DNA of 64,000 nucleotides from Liolophura sinensis (GCF_032854445.1 NC_088304.1:5582001-5646000), one strand, 5' to 3'; positions 11,801 through 24,195 are shown, counted from the first letter of the stretch. Program-made: numbers and translations. Notes: generated from the letters alone by a model not told the origin.

Positions 11801-14800
11801 ATGTTCCTACGACAGTAAATATTTATGTTTCTTGAGTTTTGACAAGTTTTCTGGTAAGCATATAACTTGGGAGTGTTTGAAATATTTGAAACCATTTTTT
11901 GTATGTTTGTAAAGATGACTTCCATGACAACAAATTCGACAATGGAATCTTCCATGACGGCCAGTGAGACATCTTCTCTCTCCCAAGATTTGAGCATTTC
12001 CGAGACAACAGAAACACAGGACATTACCCAGAGTCCCATGCGGTCGACTAAAGATGGACCCACATCAGAGTCAGAGAAATCACAGGCCAAAGAGCTGATT
12101 CGTATATCCGCTGAAAGTATCACGAGGACAAAGGAGAGGTCTTCCTGGTTCTCAGGGTCCTCATCGAAACATTTGGCACTTTCCACACCCCCAGTGACAA
12201 AAGAGCACCACAAGCAGAAAACATCGTCCCATGATGATGACAAGGAACTATCTGTTGTTAGAGAGACAGATACTTTGTCTATAAACTCTAAAAAGTCTGA
12301 AGACCAGGGTAGTGTGTCGGATACTGCCAGTGATATTGCGTCTTCAGATAAACTTGATGCGGAGGTGTTTTTGAAGTCACTGCCACCCCTCCAGCCTTTG
12401 GATTTGAGCGAGTTTACAACAACACCAGGATCTCGTTACAGAAGTCATTCTCCGCCAGTTAGAGACACATCGTCTTTTTCAGCAACCAACACAACAAACA
12501 CAGCTGCCTCATCCAAGGACAGCCTTCCTAAAACCGTTACGCAAAGCCCCATGGATGTTTTGGAAAGTCTCCTTGGGCAAAACTACAGGATGCCGTTCTC
12601 AAGAGGCGAGTCTGTTCCAGCTCTAGGACCTCTGTTTCAAAAATCTGTACGAGAATCAAGGCAGAAGTCTCCTGGACGTCAGGTAATTGATAGACATGGA
12701 CGTTTGATTTAGAATTAACAGAGTGCAGATCTACATGAAGAAATTTACCTCATTTATTTTTAGTCCTGTACAGGTCTCAGAGGACGCTCAGTCCGTCAGT
12801 CCATGAAACAAATCAGACTTTTGTTCAGATGGTTATGTTGGATGAGTTCATGCTTAACTATGAACTAGGATCAGGTTTGGGCTTTGGGTTGTTTTCATTC
12901 AGTTTTGACAAAATTATGGTTCTGTATAAAAAACACATATACTTTGTGTATTATTGTCAGAATCCACTTGTGTGACTACTGTAGCCACTTGTACACGGCT
13001 AATGGCCGTCACTGCCTCATTATGCTAAATCTCTGGTCTTGCCACAACCTCGGACCAGTGAGCTCAAAGGTTCAAATCCAGCTCTCGGCGGTTCACTTCT
13101 TTAACTAGGGTGATTTGTCATTTGCCTGGCCAAGGGTGATTTGTCATTTGCCTGGATAATGGTGGTCTGTCATTTGCCGTGCCAAGGATGGTGGTTTACT
13201 CTAGGCAAAGCAGAGTGTGGACTGTACTGAATGTGATGTTTTAAATATTAACTGATTCTTGTTTGTTACCTGTATTTGAGTTTGCATTTTTGTTTGATTT
13301 TGGATGTTATGAGTCATTCTTGTTTTAACATGGTTTTCGTTTTGATATAGCTGAAATGGTGTCAGTGTGGCATTAAATTTTCATCAGTCATTCATACATT
13401 CAAGCAATTTTGTATAACCAGATTAAATGTCCTCTCTATAAATTATCAAGCTTTCTATAAATTATCAAGCTTTCTATAGTGGCATTTCTAGATGTACAGT
13501 TAGAGATGTGCTATGATAAAACCATATCAGTCATGCTTGTGTCATGCACAGGAAGTTGATTATCTATCACTTGTGTGCTTAATGACCATAAATAGTGTCT
13601 GGGACTGGTGATTTGTTACCATTAAAATATGATGTTTATTCATTGTGTACATTTGCGCCATTTTCTGGTGCTTTGGAGGATGGGGTCAGTACCTTGGATA
13701 GAATTTCACAGTTTGAACTAAAATTCAGCATTTGATATATCACTGAAGTTTGTTTTGAAGGTTTAAATATTAGATTTTGGGAAGTAAAATTTGAGAAATT
13801 GATCTTTTGTTTTTTCCCTCTGTAGCATTCAGTACACCACAGAAGGCAAGAGTTTGGCCCCAAAACAATGCATTTTTAGAGGCAAATAAATGTCACATAT
13901 TATTGATGGTGATAAATTTTTCCAGTAGAATATCATCTTATATCATCAAACTAACCTGAGAACACCTTTCCAAGATCAATAAAATTCTCAGAAGCAGGGA
14001 AAATGATCATTTTTTTGGGGGTGAAATTTTAAGTATTTTAATACGATACCTCGCATAAATCTGTGCTGTGATTTGTTTTCTCAGGTGAGTAGCTCCAGCG
14101 TTGGGAGCGTGTCCGGTCCTACGTCAGAGGAGCTGGAACATGTCCTCCGTGAGAAAGCCAAGCTAGAGGGCCAGCTGGAAATGCTGAGCCAGGAGGCAGA
14201 GACCGTCATGCAAGAACGTGCAGAACTCCAGGCTCTGGTAGCCTCACTAAAACTCAAGCTGAAATCTCAGGGCGACAGAACGACATTTGCAGAGAAGGAA
14301 GGCTTGCTGAGTGAAGTGAACAGTCTGAGGCAAAGCAGAGCAATGCTTGAAGAGGCACTACGAGAAACCCAGAAGCTTCTGGATGAAAAGAATGAAGAGG
14401 CAAGAGCCATTCAGGAAGAGCTGCAGGCAACCCAAGAAACCACAGACAAACTGCATAGTAAGATGAAGGAAATTCGAGATGAGCTTAAGGCTAAGGAGGT
14501 TACAATTCAGGCTCTGAAGAACAAAGTGGCCGAGCTTTATGTGGAGGTGCAGACTGCGCTACAGGCAAAAATGTCTGCTGATAATGACGCACGCTCGGCT
14601 AAAAATGACGTTGCGACATTAATTAATGCTAAGGAATGGTATCAGCAGCAGCTGCAACTCGCACACGAAGCACGCTCGCAAGTACAGAAGCAGCTGACAA
14701 TTCTACAAGCAAATACTGTCTCTCACGGGAAGGTTATCGAGAGGCTGAAATCAGAAAATGGGCGGATTCGGCAGCAGTTGACGGCAGTACAGAGCCAAGC

Positions 14801-17800
14801 CCTGAAAGAGAAAGAAGCCTTGGCAAGGCATCTAGAAGCCATTGAGTCAGACATGCTTGATCGAGAAGCGGCTTTCCAGGAAATTTCACGGGAAAGATCC
14901 TTAATGGAAAACACGCTTCACTACAAAATGAATTCTGTGGAAGCAGAGACTTCTAAACTGTCAGAGCTGGTGGCCACTGTCGCGGATTTGGAGGTCCAGC
15001 TGGAAAAAGCGCAGAATGACCTCAAACGCAGACATGCACACATTTCAATTCTGGAGTCAGAACAGTCAGAACTGCTGAAACGGCTGAATCTATCTCAAGA
15101 GAACTTGTCAGAGAGAGATAAAATCATAGAAGATTTGGAGCAGAAACTGATAGAGGTCGAAGGCCGTCTGAAAGCATTCCAGCATGATGTTAGTTTGAAA
15201 GACAGTGAAATTTTAAAATTGAAAGAGGAGAAGGCAACAACTGAAATTGCTCTGCGGGCAGCATTGGAGGAAAAGAAAACAGTAGACAAAGCTTTGGAGT
15301 CTCTGAGAGGGGACATGGGTAAAGTGGAGAAAAGTTTCAGACAAATGAAGCAGGACTTGAGCAGTCGTTCAAGTGAGCTCCAGCGGACTCGAGACGAGAA
15401 AAGGCAGACACAGGAGGAGATGGAGAGACTGTCTACTCAGTTCAGGACACAGCAGCTGAGTTCTGAGTCGGCCATCAAGGACATTCAGGACAAAGGTCAG
15501 TTGGTGGAAGGTTTAATGAAGGAAAAACGTGATCTTGAGCTAACAGTGGAGAACATGAGGGTGGAGATGAGCAAACTTCAGTCTGTGTCTTCTTCCACAG
15601 AAAATGACGAGGAGAAAGTGCTGCTCAGGACTGAGCTAAATGCCGCTAAACAGGCTTTGTTTGATGTACAACAACAACTTCAGGTGGCTCAGGAACAAAA
15701 AGCACTGTCGTCTGCAGCTCCTGAATTCAGCTCAGGAGAAAGTGCTCCCGTTGGAAAAATGGATGAAAGTATTTTGCAAGAAAACGAAGAGTTAAAACGT
15801 AAGCTTAAGGACGTTCAAAGTAAAGGTCAAAAAGATTTTTTGAAGCAGAAGGCCCGAGCTACCAAGCTAAGCACTGACATGACCAAGTTACAACAGGAGC
15901 TGAAGGATCGTCAGGAGATGTTTGAGTCTAATGTGGGACAGCTGAGTGCAAAGTTGCGAGAGACCATTGGGGACAAAGAACGATTGGAAACTGAGCTTGA
16001 AATGCTTCACAGGAAGTTTGACCTAACTATGGTGGAACAGAAAGACCAGTTGCAAACAGAACTTCAGGTTAGTACAAATGTTGAATATTATAGTGTAAAA
16101 TTTTGAATTTGAAAATCCTTCATATCCTGAATTAAATTTCTGCTTGAATGAGGGACCCATCCTCCCACAAAGTAGCTTGGGCCTAATCTGTGCAACCTGT
16201 TGGTCATTCTTGCCTTTACAACGACGACATATTTTTTTTTTCCTTTGTACTTTCTTCAAAAATTTAAGGCTTCCTCCCTGGCCGTACGTGGGAAGGTGAC
16301 CTGCGGATGGTCATGGGTTTTCCTGGCTCTGCCTGGTTTCCTCCCACCATATGTGAAATATTCTTGAGTACAGCATAAAACACGAATCAAATAAGTAAAT
16401 AAAAAAAAAAAAATCAGAAATTTGATATTATTTTAATATCTCAATCTGAATATGTTGTGATGATGTCAATATACAGTGTAGATACATCTAATGTTCATTT
16501 TGTTTCTCCAAAGTTTTTTAAACTTGATGTATAAATGTGTTGTGATGATACCTGCAGGAAACCCAAAGTGTGGCATGAATCATAAAGTAAACATTTGACC
16601 CTCCAAAAAGATAAAAAGTTTACAAACAATACAAATCTTATATAGAAAGAAATTGATTGAAGTCACAAGAACACAAAACAGGCATTTTATCTGCTTTGTG
16701 CTTTGAACATTTCAGACAATGGCTTCTGAGCTGGAGACTGCACAGCTCAGAAAACAGGAGCTGGAGTCAGCCCTGTTTGAACTGAAGAGAATCAAGGACC
16801 AGGAGATCGAGGAGTATAAGTCACAGTTATCTGCCCTTGAGGAGCAGCTTGTGCAAGAGAGACAGGAGAGGTCAGAGGGCACAAAGACAGAGGAGCTGAA
16901 CAGAGATCTAGCGCTGGAGCTTGAGAAGGAAAGGGGCAGAGTAGCAGGTGAAGACTGCTGCACTTTTGTTTTCTTTTAACCCTCAGATGAAATTGTTTTT
17001 TTAATCTAGGTGACAAAATGGACGTATAACAGTCGTTTACCAGCTGTCAACCAAAATAGACATTCCAGATCAATAATTGCAAGTCTAATTCCGAAAACAA
17101 TGTTCAGCACAAACCACCAAAAAACTAAGGCAGCATATGAAGTAAGAAATTAGGATGTATGCAAAGAGAAATAGTCAACATGCCGAAAACACGCAAGGAA
17201 TGTCCAAATTATATACCATTCTAGTTTATAAGTTGTTGATCGTATAATATGTATCTCCATTGCGCTTTGATTGCAACTGTTCGTATATCCAGTGTGACGA
17301 TCTAATTAGACACAATCATGAATTTCCAGAGATTCTGGACACTGTCCTCCTTTACTTACAAGGGAATTATGCTCATTATAAAACTTAAAGGATACATGAA
17401 ACGCTTTGGTTTTATTCTTTAATGAGCAGATTATGATGTGTAATAACATATAACAGTACAAACAATTTTTTCAGCTTTTGCTTTTGGGGGTGGGGTGGGG
17501 TTGGGGGGTGGGGGTTAAAAGTGGCTTCTAAAGTTTTCTGAGGGTCCCAGTGGTCAGTTCAGAAATTAAGTATTTTGCATCGGTGACGTCAACGATGATT
17601 AAAAAGAGCTTTTGTGGGGTTTTGGTTGAATGGTGGCGGGGGTGTGGGGAACAGACCCAATGGGGGCTGGTGTAGGGGTGCGCAGGAGGCGCTAGTGGTC
17701 TGAAGAAGCCATGCGGTATCTGTGTACACCTTGCCCCACACTTTTGCAACCCGATTCACTGGGCTTGGGGCACTTCAGGGGTGTTCATTGAGTTCTGAAG

Positions 17801-20800
17801 AAGATCAACAATGATGCATAATATAGAGGGGTAATTAACATGTATATGCCCCCCCCCCCCTTCAAAATTGACATTATTTTAACAAGAATTCCTGGGCATA
17901 ATATTCATCATTTGGCATATAAACATACTGAAATCTTTGTTCTAGAGTTCCTTGTCTTGTATCTTTAAGAAACTTTATAGATGGAAGGCGTTTGAAGGAG
18001 TAAATTTGACACAACAGTTTTTGCAGTAATAACTTGTGACTTTGGTTGAAATCATCACATACCACACAGGATCTGATGACGGACCGATACAAGGCCAGAT
18101 ATGTACACATACATACACAGTAAATAATGCAAATAAATGAGAGAACACTAATATAAATGGTGACATAAAACAGTGATCAGTGAGGTTTCTGCCTGACTGG
18201 CAGGCGTGTTACTAAAGCATAGAAAAATGCAAAATAAGGTGAGGACAGAGACAAAAATGAAGAGTGACAAAAAACAATGATAAGCAAGTTTCCCACTTGA
18301 CAGGCCTAATTGATTGAATAATGCAAAATATGGACTGAACTACTGACCTTAGTTTTGTGCCCTTTCCTGTAGGTTTGTTACAAAGCCAGAACTCACTGAA
18401 GCAGCATGTGGGCACTCTGGAAGAAGCCCTGGCCAGGAGAGAGTCCTCCCTGGTGGATCTACATAACCACATGCAGGAGAGTGTCGCCGACAGGGAAAAG
18501 GCCGAACACGAGTACATTAGGAGGATCCAGACGCTCGAGGGAGGCCTGCAGAAGGAGCGCGAAGCCCATCGCGACGTCCGCAAAAAGGTCAGGATATCAG
18601 TGGTCAGCTACAGCTTTAAGCCAAGAGCTTTGTAAGGTACCAGAGATCGGTGGTTTTACTTTAGTTTCCTCCAGGAGCTCGTTTCCGCTGCCCATAACCC
18701 TGATCGCTGTGATACTGAATGAAAAGTAGTGTTAAAACACCAGTCAAGTAAACAAATAAATAAATAGAAAGGATCATCCATGTTGTGTAATCGGCCTGTC
18801 TGAGTAGGTCAGTCTTAGTGGGCCTGTGTGCATAGGTCAGTCTGAGTAGGTCAGACTGAGTAGGCCTGTCTGAGTAGGCCTGTCAGTAGGTCAGTCTGAC
18901 TATGCCTATCTAGGTCAGGCTGAGTAGGTCAGTCTGAGTAGTCCTGTCTGAGTAGGTCATTCTTAGTAGGTCATTCTTAGTAGGCCTGTCTGAGTAGGCC
19001 TGTCAGTAGGTCAGTCTTACTAGGCCTATCTAGGTCAGGCTGAGTAGGTCAGGCTGAGTAGGTCAGCCTGAGTAGGTCTGTCTAAGAAAGCCAGTCTGAG
19101 TAGGCCAGTCCTTAGTAGGCCAGTCTTAGTAGGCCAGTCTGAGTGGGTCAGTCTGAGTAGGCCTGTCTGAGAAGGTCAGTCTGAGTATATCACACTGTTT
19201 TCTTAGAAGTGAAACATCCACCAATCAAGTAACTAAATAAATATAACAAGTTTTTCTCTTTCTCAGTGGATAGTTGTTGCTGTTTTATTGGCCACAATGG
19301 CCAATTTTGAGTTATTTGGGATGTGTGTACAAAATTGTAGTCAAATTGCTCTCGCTGCTTGTAAGGCCATGGTGACAATAACAATCAATGATCCTCCTGT
19401 AGCCATTTGCATGCATATGTCACAAGTGGCAAATTTTGTCAGGAACTTGCCAAAGGTCGTTAGTTTATTCCACAGGACATTTGGGGAAGTTCACCAGTAG
19501 CTTGTCAAATTTCTGTGGTTCCTCCACCCATAAAACAAGCAGCCATCATATACTGTAGTTCTTCAACCTTTTCTCTTGTTTGCTAGGTGTTTATTTTAGC
19601 ATATTCTGAAGGCATTATTCTGTGTAGACTGGTAACATTGTACTTTTTGTGAAGCCCTGGAATTGACCAACCCAACCTGTGTAGATTTGTCTCCAAAATC
19701 AAATTTAAAATGTGCATAAAAATGGCCGAAAGTTGCTCTTTCATAGGTTTAAAGTTTGATTAAATAGGCTAAGTAAAAACTTTATGAACTTGGCATTTAA
19801 CACCTATTAAATATATGAAGGTATTTCATGTCACTGGTAAAAGACTGAGATTTCTCTTGGCACTACATTTTACCTCAACTTATAAACGAGTCAAATTCTT
19901 GATTATGGCATTAAACATTAGATAAATAAATATGACATGCCTCCCATTAGAATGGATGTTGTAATAAAAGATTGGGTGGTTTAGGCCGGCAATAACAGGC
20001 ATCACGGACTTTGATGGATTCAACCAACCAGGTACTCTATCTCAACAGATCGGACAAAAAATCACGGAGAGCAAACGTGTGCGCAGACAATACGACTCCA
20101 TGAAAGTTGAGTATGAACAACTGCAACAAGATTACGAGCAGAAACAAAACGAGGTGCGTCATCTGCAAACGGAGTACGAGAATGTGCGACAGACGGAACT
20201 TTCACAGCGCACCTTGGTGGAGAGACTGCAGTCCGAGAAAGCGGTCATGCAGACGGAATGTGAGAGGCTGCAACGAGCCATGAAAGATTCAGAATCCAAC
20301 AACCCTGTCTTCGCCAAACAGCTTGAGGTTTGGACATACTTCTTATAGACTTCAGTTTACTGAAAACCATATGTGAAATCGAATGCATATATTTTATGAT
20401 GTTATTGATGTTAAATGCTAATGATGTGACTCCTCAAACTTTTGCCACTTTTGTGTTCTACGTTGGAAGAAATTCTTGTTCAGTGTGTACCACTAAACAT
20501 AAGAGAGCTATTCAAAGATAAAAGGTTAAAGGTACAAAAAAGTTGATGACATCATTGACTCCAAACATTTCCCTGAATTTAAGTCAGTGAGAAAAGATGT
20601 ATAGTAGGAAAATGCAAAGCAACTATTTGAAAGTTATAGTCTTTTAAATTAATATTATAAAATTGGAAAATTGGATCAAATATTAGTCATTTCTAAGACA
20701 TTGCTGAAATATATTATCAAAGCAATATTGAATCATTTGCATTTTGTTTTCAAAACAAGGCCAAGGAATGTGTCTCAGTAAAGCCATTGATTCCAACATC

Positions 20801-23800
20801 AATAAATTGTTTCATTTCCTCTTGTTGTTTTTGTTTTTCAGACGTTGGAATGGCAGTTAAAGCAGAAGGATGCTGAGATTAGCTCCCTTCAGGACCAGGT
20901 GGCGCTGTCAGATCAGAGACACCTAGCAGATACAGAGAACATCAGCAAAGCTCTTTATGTAAGTCATTTACATTCAGTTTCAGTGTGAATTGTGGCTTTC
21001 AGATGAGGCAACAGTATGTGCAAAAATATTTCCCAAACCAGTGTTTGAGTTAGCCATCTCCTAAAAACATTATATGCTGAAATATACTCTTGACATGAAT
21101 ACTAACATATCTTTCTGAAATTTTCCATTCGAGAGACACATTTATTAAATAAATATATGTAATGAAGTTTAAATTGGATGATTGGTAGAAAATGGGGTAA
21201 GGTGCTCAACATATTTTTATATAAACTATTCTTTGACTGAAGTGTTGGAATTATAAATTTCCTTCTGCTGTTGGTCCATCTTCAGGCATCACAGTCAGAA
21301 GCTGAACTTCTGAGACAAGAGTTGATGACCTCAAAAAAAGAGAAGTATGACCTTCAGTCCAAAATGGCAGAACTAAGGGGTGCCCTGAAAGCAGCAATAC
21401 AGCACTATAAGGTGAGTTCATTTTTGATGCAGGCATTCTTGAATAAGTAGCACATGTGGAATTTCTTCCTCAGTAAGGTCATGTCTGTGTAAAAGACTTC
21501 AAAATTGACTTTTCATTCCTGCCTGACTTGGCAGCCAGCATGAAGGGAATGACCCTGAACTTGTTAGTCTGGTGTCAGCATACTATGGCTGTTTGCAGTG
21601 TCATGTCTGGTGTCTGCTGGCTGTGGATGGCTGGGGTGTCATGTCTGGCGTCAGCATACTGTGGCTACGTGCAGTGTCATGCCTGTTGTCTGTTGTCTAC
21701 TGTGGTTGGGTTGGGTGTGGTGTCTCGTGTCAGCATGTTTGGTGTCTGGTGTCCGTGGATGTTTGGGGTATCATGTCTGGTGTCAGTTTGCTGTGGATGG
21801 TTGGGGTGTCACGTTTGGTGTCAGCAGCACGGCCGAAGTGATGTTGCACCATGAATATGTGATTTTTGTGTTACAGAGAGAAAGTGTCATGATAATATGA
21901 TAGTGATAATACATTGATATTACCAAAGTGATGTTGAGATGTTTTAATTCTCATACAAACAAATAAATTGTTCGTTTTTATGTTGTAGTTGAACCAAAAA
22001 CTTGGCAAGTCTTTCCACCAGAAGAACGGGCCAGAATCAGGGGAGGGGGAGCAGAGCCTAGAGGCCAGTGACCTCGGTGGATTTGATGTGGAGACATATG
22101 AGAAGTTACTGGAAGAAACGGCTGCCAAGGCCTTAAACAGCAAGTAAGTTCAGCATCATGTTGGGTGGTGGGTGAGGAAAGGGCTAGGGGATTTGATGTG
22201 GGGAAAAAAGTGACTGGCAAAGATGATTGTCAAGGTCTTAAACAGCAAGTAAGCATAGTATAGAAACAGTATTGCTGTGGTTTTAGACACATTCCAATTC
22301 AGGTATCTCCTCCTCCTCAAATCACTTTAGAGTATGTTTTTTTCCCCAAAAATTGCCTCTTAGTTCAGGGTTATTCCTTCCAAAATTTGAAATTACTTAC
22401 CTGCAGTGATGTGACCATAAAATGACTGAGCTTTTCAGCACTCATCACTTGGAGGGGTTAAGTAATGGTATTCTTCGTTAACCCTTTTGAACCAAGGTAT
22501 TAGCTCTTTTTCATAGGGTATCCTTCATATCATTTTAAAGTTTCCACCTGTTTCATCTTGGGACTTAAGTAGCACTTTGAACACCTATCAATCAACTGAC
22601 TATCCAGATTGAAGATCTAAGCCTTGTGTTTTATGGTGTCCTGAAATCTATTTTTTGTCCCCAGGCCTCTGGATGACCTTCACTCTTGTCTCAGCTCCCT
22701 GAGATTTCAGATCTCTGGTCTTCAGAAGCAGGTGGATGATCATACTGTGGCAGTCCACACTTCATCACAGTCATGGAGGTAAAATATAACATTATGCTTG
22801 CCCTGACAATTTGCGTAAAATTTCTTTCTTTTCAGAAATTTGGAATATCTTTGAAAGAAGAGACCACAGATTATATAATGTGGGTTATTTAGGCACAGCA
22901 GATGCAATAATATAAATATTGTATTGAGGCTGTGGGATGTGTCATGTTATGAAAGAGATACTGTAAACAGGATGTTGTGTCACTCACACCCACACATATC
23001 TGATTAAAGGCAAAACACAGTTCAGATGTCGTGGACAGAAACTGCTGCATTCTCGGGTTATAGAAATAACTCGTACCTGATTGATTAAAATGGATAACAC
23101 GTCGGCACTTTTGATTTGTTTTTCTGTGTACGCGATTTTATTTACTATGAACGCAATATCTGTTAGGTAACATCAAAGAAATAAAAACCATGGTTTTTAA
23201 ACTTCATGTGGTATACTCTATCCATACATACATACATTTTGTCTAGTGTTGTCTTTTCTTTCAAATTCAAGAAATTCATTTTCTTGAAATCTTGAAATGG
23301 TTTTCTTAAAGAGGCTGTATTAGATATTTTTCAATTTTGGCAAAACTATCAATCAGAGTAATTCTAATCAAATGTTTGGTATTATTTTTAAAAAAGCCCA
23401 AATAATTACCTTTCACAAAATACAAGCCTGTACAAATGTTACCTTCCCAAATGGATAGTAAAGACCCTAAAACCTGTTCATGACCTTTTCAAACTTCAGA
23501 ATAATTTTAGTCTGATATTTACTGAAACGAAATAAATAAAATGAATTTTCCATGGTAAAAATGGATTTTATTAGCCAGTATGGACCAGTTGTTGTAAAGA
23601 TATACATGTAATCAAACTGGAAAAATGATATTTTTAATTCACATAAAATTAGTTCCCGTGATTATGTAAATGAATGTGACTCATACTTCTGGGAGCATGC
23701 ATGTTGATGTAGACTGACACACCTTAAAAATGCAAAACATAGAATTTAGTGAAATTTTATTTATAAATCAAGCTAAAATAAACATTAAGAGAAAAATAGC

Positions 23801-24195
23801 ATTTGTACATGTAAGTGGTCAAGACATACTTTGGTCAGGGCAGTATTCTTTTGTGGTTTGTCGACTGATAAACCTGTATGCTGTTATTAAAAACACCTTT
23901 CAGTTCAAATGTCTGCTCATCAGTCGTGTGTTTCCAAGTGTTTCTGTATATCATTTTTGACCTGTAAATTTAGATTTCATGGGTTTCTCTATTGTACAGA
24001 ATTGTGGAAGATCAAGTGAAGGAGTTGAGAGATGTGATCAGGACGGTTTGTGGTACTAATACCAGCTCAACAACGACAACAGTAACAACACAGGCTTCTG
24101 TAGAAGACGAGGACGGTGTCGAGGATGCAACTGAAGCAGTTAAGGGAGATAACTCACTCTGTCACTCAGGACAGCCTGGGATGATTGATGTGTAA
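8770..24195 (+). CDS. GOLGA3: Golgin subfamily A member 3-like (golgin-160), 14 exons, 5' end open
   Basis: Peripheral Golgi coiled-coil protein of the golgin-160 type, expected on the cytoplasmic face of cis/medial Golgi membranes in tethering and trafficking. Exons are 8770-8854, 10119-10330, 10877-11063, 11435-11586, 11915-12682, 14085-16067, 16716-16947, 18373-18587, 20049-20327, 20842-20958, 21286-21411, 21989-22143, 22665-22778 and 24000-24195. All junctions are GT..AG, phases close, and the sum is 4821 nt (1606 codons plus TAA). Layout: a Ser/Thr-rich, non-coiled head (first ~470 residues), a long heptad-rich rod (~471-1490), then a short tail with a conserved LHSCLSSL..Q..VD.HTVAVH block. 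Family identity rests on aligned landmarks: EELEHVLREKAKLEGQLEML, WYQQQLQLAHEARSQ, SDMLDREAAF, GLLQSQNSLKQHVGTLEEAL and the tail block. From memory the human protein is about 1500 residues, so length fits. The start codon is unresolved: the first exon may extend to ATG 8710 or be spliced to upstream exons. Confidence 0.85.
8855..10118 (+). other. Golgin intron, unremarkable
   Basis: AT-rich intron between golgin exons a and b. No repeats or elements recognised. Confidence 0.6.
10119..10330 (+). CDS. GOLGA3: Golgin exon b
   Basis: Basic and Ser/Thr-rich head segment (GVLDSFPGTTPSRKPKGKRG... ending GYLKQ), about residues 29-99. Acceptor is TTTTAG and donor is CAG|GTGGGT. Starts in phase 1 and ends in phase 0. 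Confidence 0.75.
10877..11063 (+). CDS. GOLGA3: Golgin exon c
   Basis: Head segment IAANSASLKSYLTHYNMPVE.. (about residues 100-161), followed by Pro/Thr-rich sequence and ETVAEALHLQWSVIG. Acceptor is TGTAG and donor is G|GTAAGT. Ends in phase 1. Confidence 0.85.
11435..11586 (+). CDS. GOLGA3: Golgin exon d
   Basis: Encodes DKNIQPASAEEIAQVIADAE followed by RRLRQGQ and a Gly/Ser-rich stretch (about residues 162-212). Acceptor is CTTCAG and donor is AAG|GTGAGG. Phase 1 to phase 0. Confidence 0.85.
11915..12682 (+). CDS. GOLGA3: Golgin exon e, Ser/Thr-rich head
   Basis: A 256-codon exon, in phase at both ends. It is very rich in Ser, Thr and acidic residues (MTSMTTNSTMESSMTASETS..), probably disordered and a phosphorylation target by composition. 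It ends with a more conserved-looking block, SPMDVLESLLGQNYRMPFSR.., just before the coiled-coil rod. Acceptor is AAAG and donor is CAG|GTAATT. Confidence 0.85.
12683..14084 (+). other. Golgin intron with a short tandem repeat
   Basis: The intron contains about three copies of a ~30-bp unit around GGTGATTTGTCATTTGCCTG at 13105-13180, and a tRNA-like B-box stretch (GGTTCAAATCCAGCTC) near 13070. The latter may be a decayed SINE head. The 1.4-kb remainder is AT-rich. Confidence 0.55.
14085..16067 (+). CDS. GOLGA3: Golgin exon f, main coiled-coil rod
   Basis: One uninterrupted 661-codon exon that is nearly all heptad coiled coil (Leu/Ala at a/d positions, Glu/Lys/Gln elsewhere). Family landmarks are EELEHVLREKAKLEGQLEML near its start, KEWYQQQLQLAHEARSQ, and ESDMLDREAAFQEISRERS. 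Acceptor is CTCAG and donor is CAG|GTTAGT. It is large for an internal exon (about 2 kb). Confidence 0.9.
16266..16413 (+). mobile_element. SINE family A, 5'-truncated
   Basis: Central domain (ACCTGCGGATGGTCATGGGT) plus 3' core (GTGAAATATTCTTGAGTACA) and an A-rich tail, within a golgin intron. Confidence 0.85.
16716..16947 (+). CDS. GOLGA3: Golgin exon g
   Basis: Coiled coil, TMASELETAQLRKQELESAL.., through DLALELEKERGRVAG, which matches the ALELEHEKGKLTG-type position of vertebrate GOLGA3. Acceptor is TTCAG and donor is G|GTGAAG. Ends in phase 1. Confidence 0.85.
16948..18372 (+). other. Golgin intron, no elements recognised
   Basis: AT-rich intron with a G-rich stretch at 17486-17516 and a C-run at about 17850. 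Confidence 0.6.
18373..18587 (+). CDS. GOLGA3: Golgin exon h
   Basis: Encodes LLQSQNSLKQHVGTLEEALA then RRESSLVDL..; one of the best-matching blocks to vertebrate golgin-160. Acceptor is TGTAG and donor is AAG|GTCAGG. Phase 1 to phase 0. Confidence 0.88.
18640..18775 (+). mobile_element. Decayed SINE family A fragment
   Basis: Recognisable only by the TTTCCTCC core, the TGTTAAAACACCAGTCAAGT 3' end and the AAATAAATAAAT tail. Confidence 0.5.
18795..19190. repeat. 14-bp degenerate minisatellite
   Basis: About 28 degenerate copies of AGTCTGAGTAGGYC and shortened variants, in a golgin intron. Confidence 0.9.
19551..19770 (+). mobile_element. ~220-bp TIR element, copy 1
   Basis: Shares GTTCTTCAACCTTTT, CTGAAGGCATTATTCTGTGT, TTTGTCTCCAAAATCAAA and GTTGCTCTTTCAT, in the same order, with copies at 50.35, 53.65 (reverse) and 61.53 kb. 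Confidence 0.8.
20049..20327 (+). CDS. GOLGA3: Golgin exon i
   Basis: Coiled coil of 93 codons (IGQKITESKRVRRQYDSMKV.. to ..NPVFAKQLE). Acceptor is CAACAG and donor is GAG|GTTTGG. Phase 0 at both ends. Confidence 0.85.
20842..20958 (+). CDS. GOLGA3: Golgin exon j
   Basis: A 39-codon exon, TLEWQLKQKDAEISSLQDQV.., matching the LKWEVDQKEREIQSLKQQL position of the vertebrate protein. Acceptor is TTTCAG and donor is TAT|GTAAGT. Confidence 0.85.
21286..21411 (+). CDS. GOLGA3: Golgin exon k
   Basis: A 42-codon exon, ASQSEAELLRQELMTSKKEK.. to ALKAAIQHYK, equivalent to the end of the vertebrate rod. Acceptor is CTTCAG and donor is AAG|GTGAGT. Confidence 0.85.
21528..21845. repeat. GT-rich degenerate repeat
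   Basis: Repeats of TGTCATGTCTGGTGTCAGC / CTGTGGATGGCTGGGGTGTC at irregular spacing. It resembles the GGTGTCAGCATAATGTG..GGTGTGTCATATCTAGTGTC region of SINE family B, so it is possibly an internally amplified SINE B remnant. Confidence 0.6.
21989..22143 (+). CDS. GOLGA3: Golgin exon l
   Basis: LNQKLGKSFHQKNGPESGEG.. to ..YEKLLEETAAKALNS: the linker between rod and tail. Acceptor is TTGTAG and donor is AA|GTAAGT. Ends in phase 2. Confidence 0.85.
22665..22778 (+). CDS. GOLGA3: Golgin exon m, conserved tail
   Basis: PLDDLHSCLSSLRFQISGLQ then KQVDDHTVAVHTSSQSWR. This matches the conserved C-terminal L..CL..L..Q...LQ.Q...H...VH.S..SW block of GOLGA3. Acceptor is CCCCAG and donor is AG|GTAAAA. 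Confidence 0.88.
24000..24195 (+). CDS. GOLGA3: Golgin terminal exon
   Basis: RIVEDQVKELRDVIRTVCGT, then a Thr-rich run (TSSTTTTVTTQ), an acidic stretch and the stop TAA at 24193-24195. Acceptor is TGTACAG. A possible AATAAA signal lies at 24798-24803 and would give a 3'UTR of about 600 nt, but other AATAAA hexamers follow. Confidence 0.85.
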
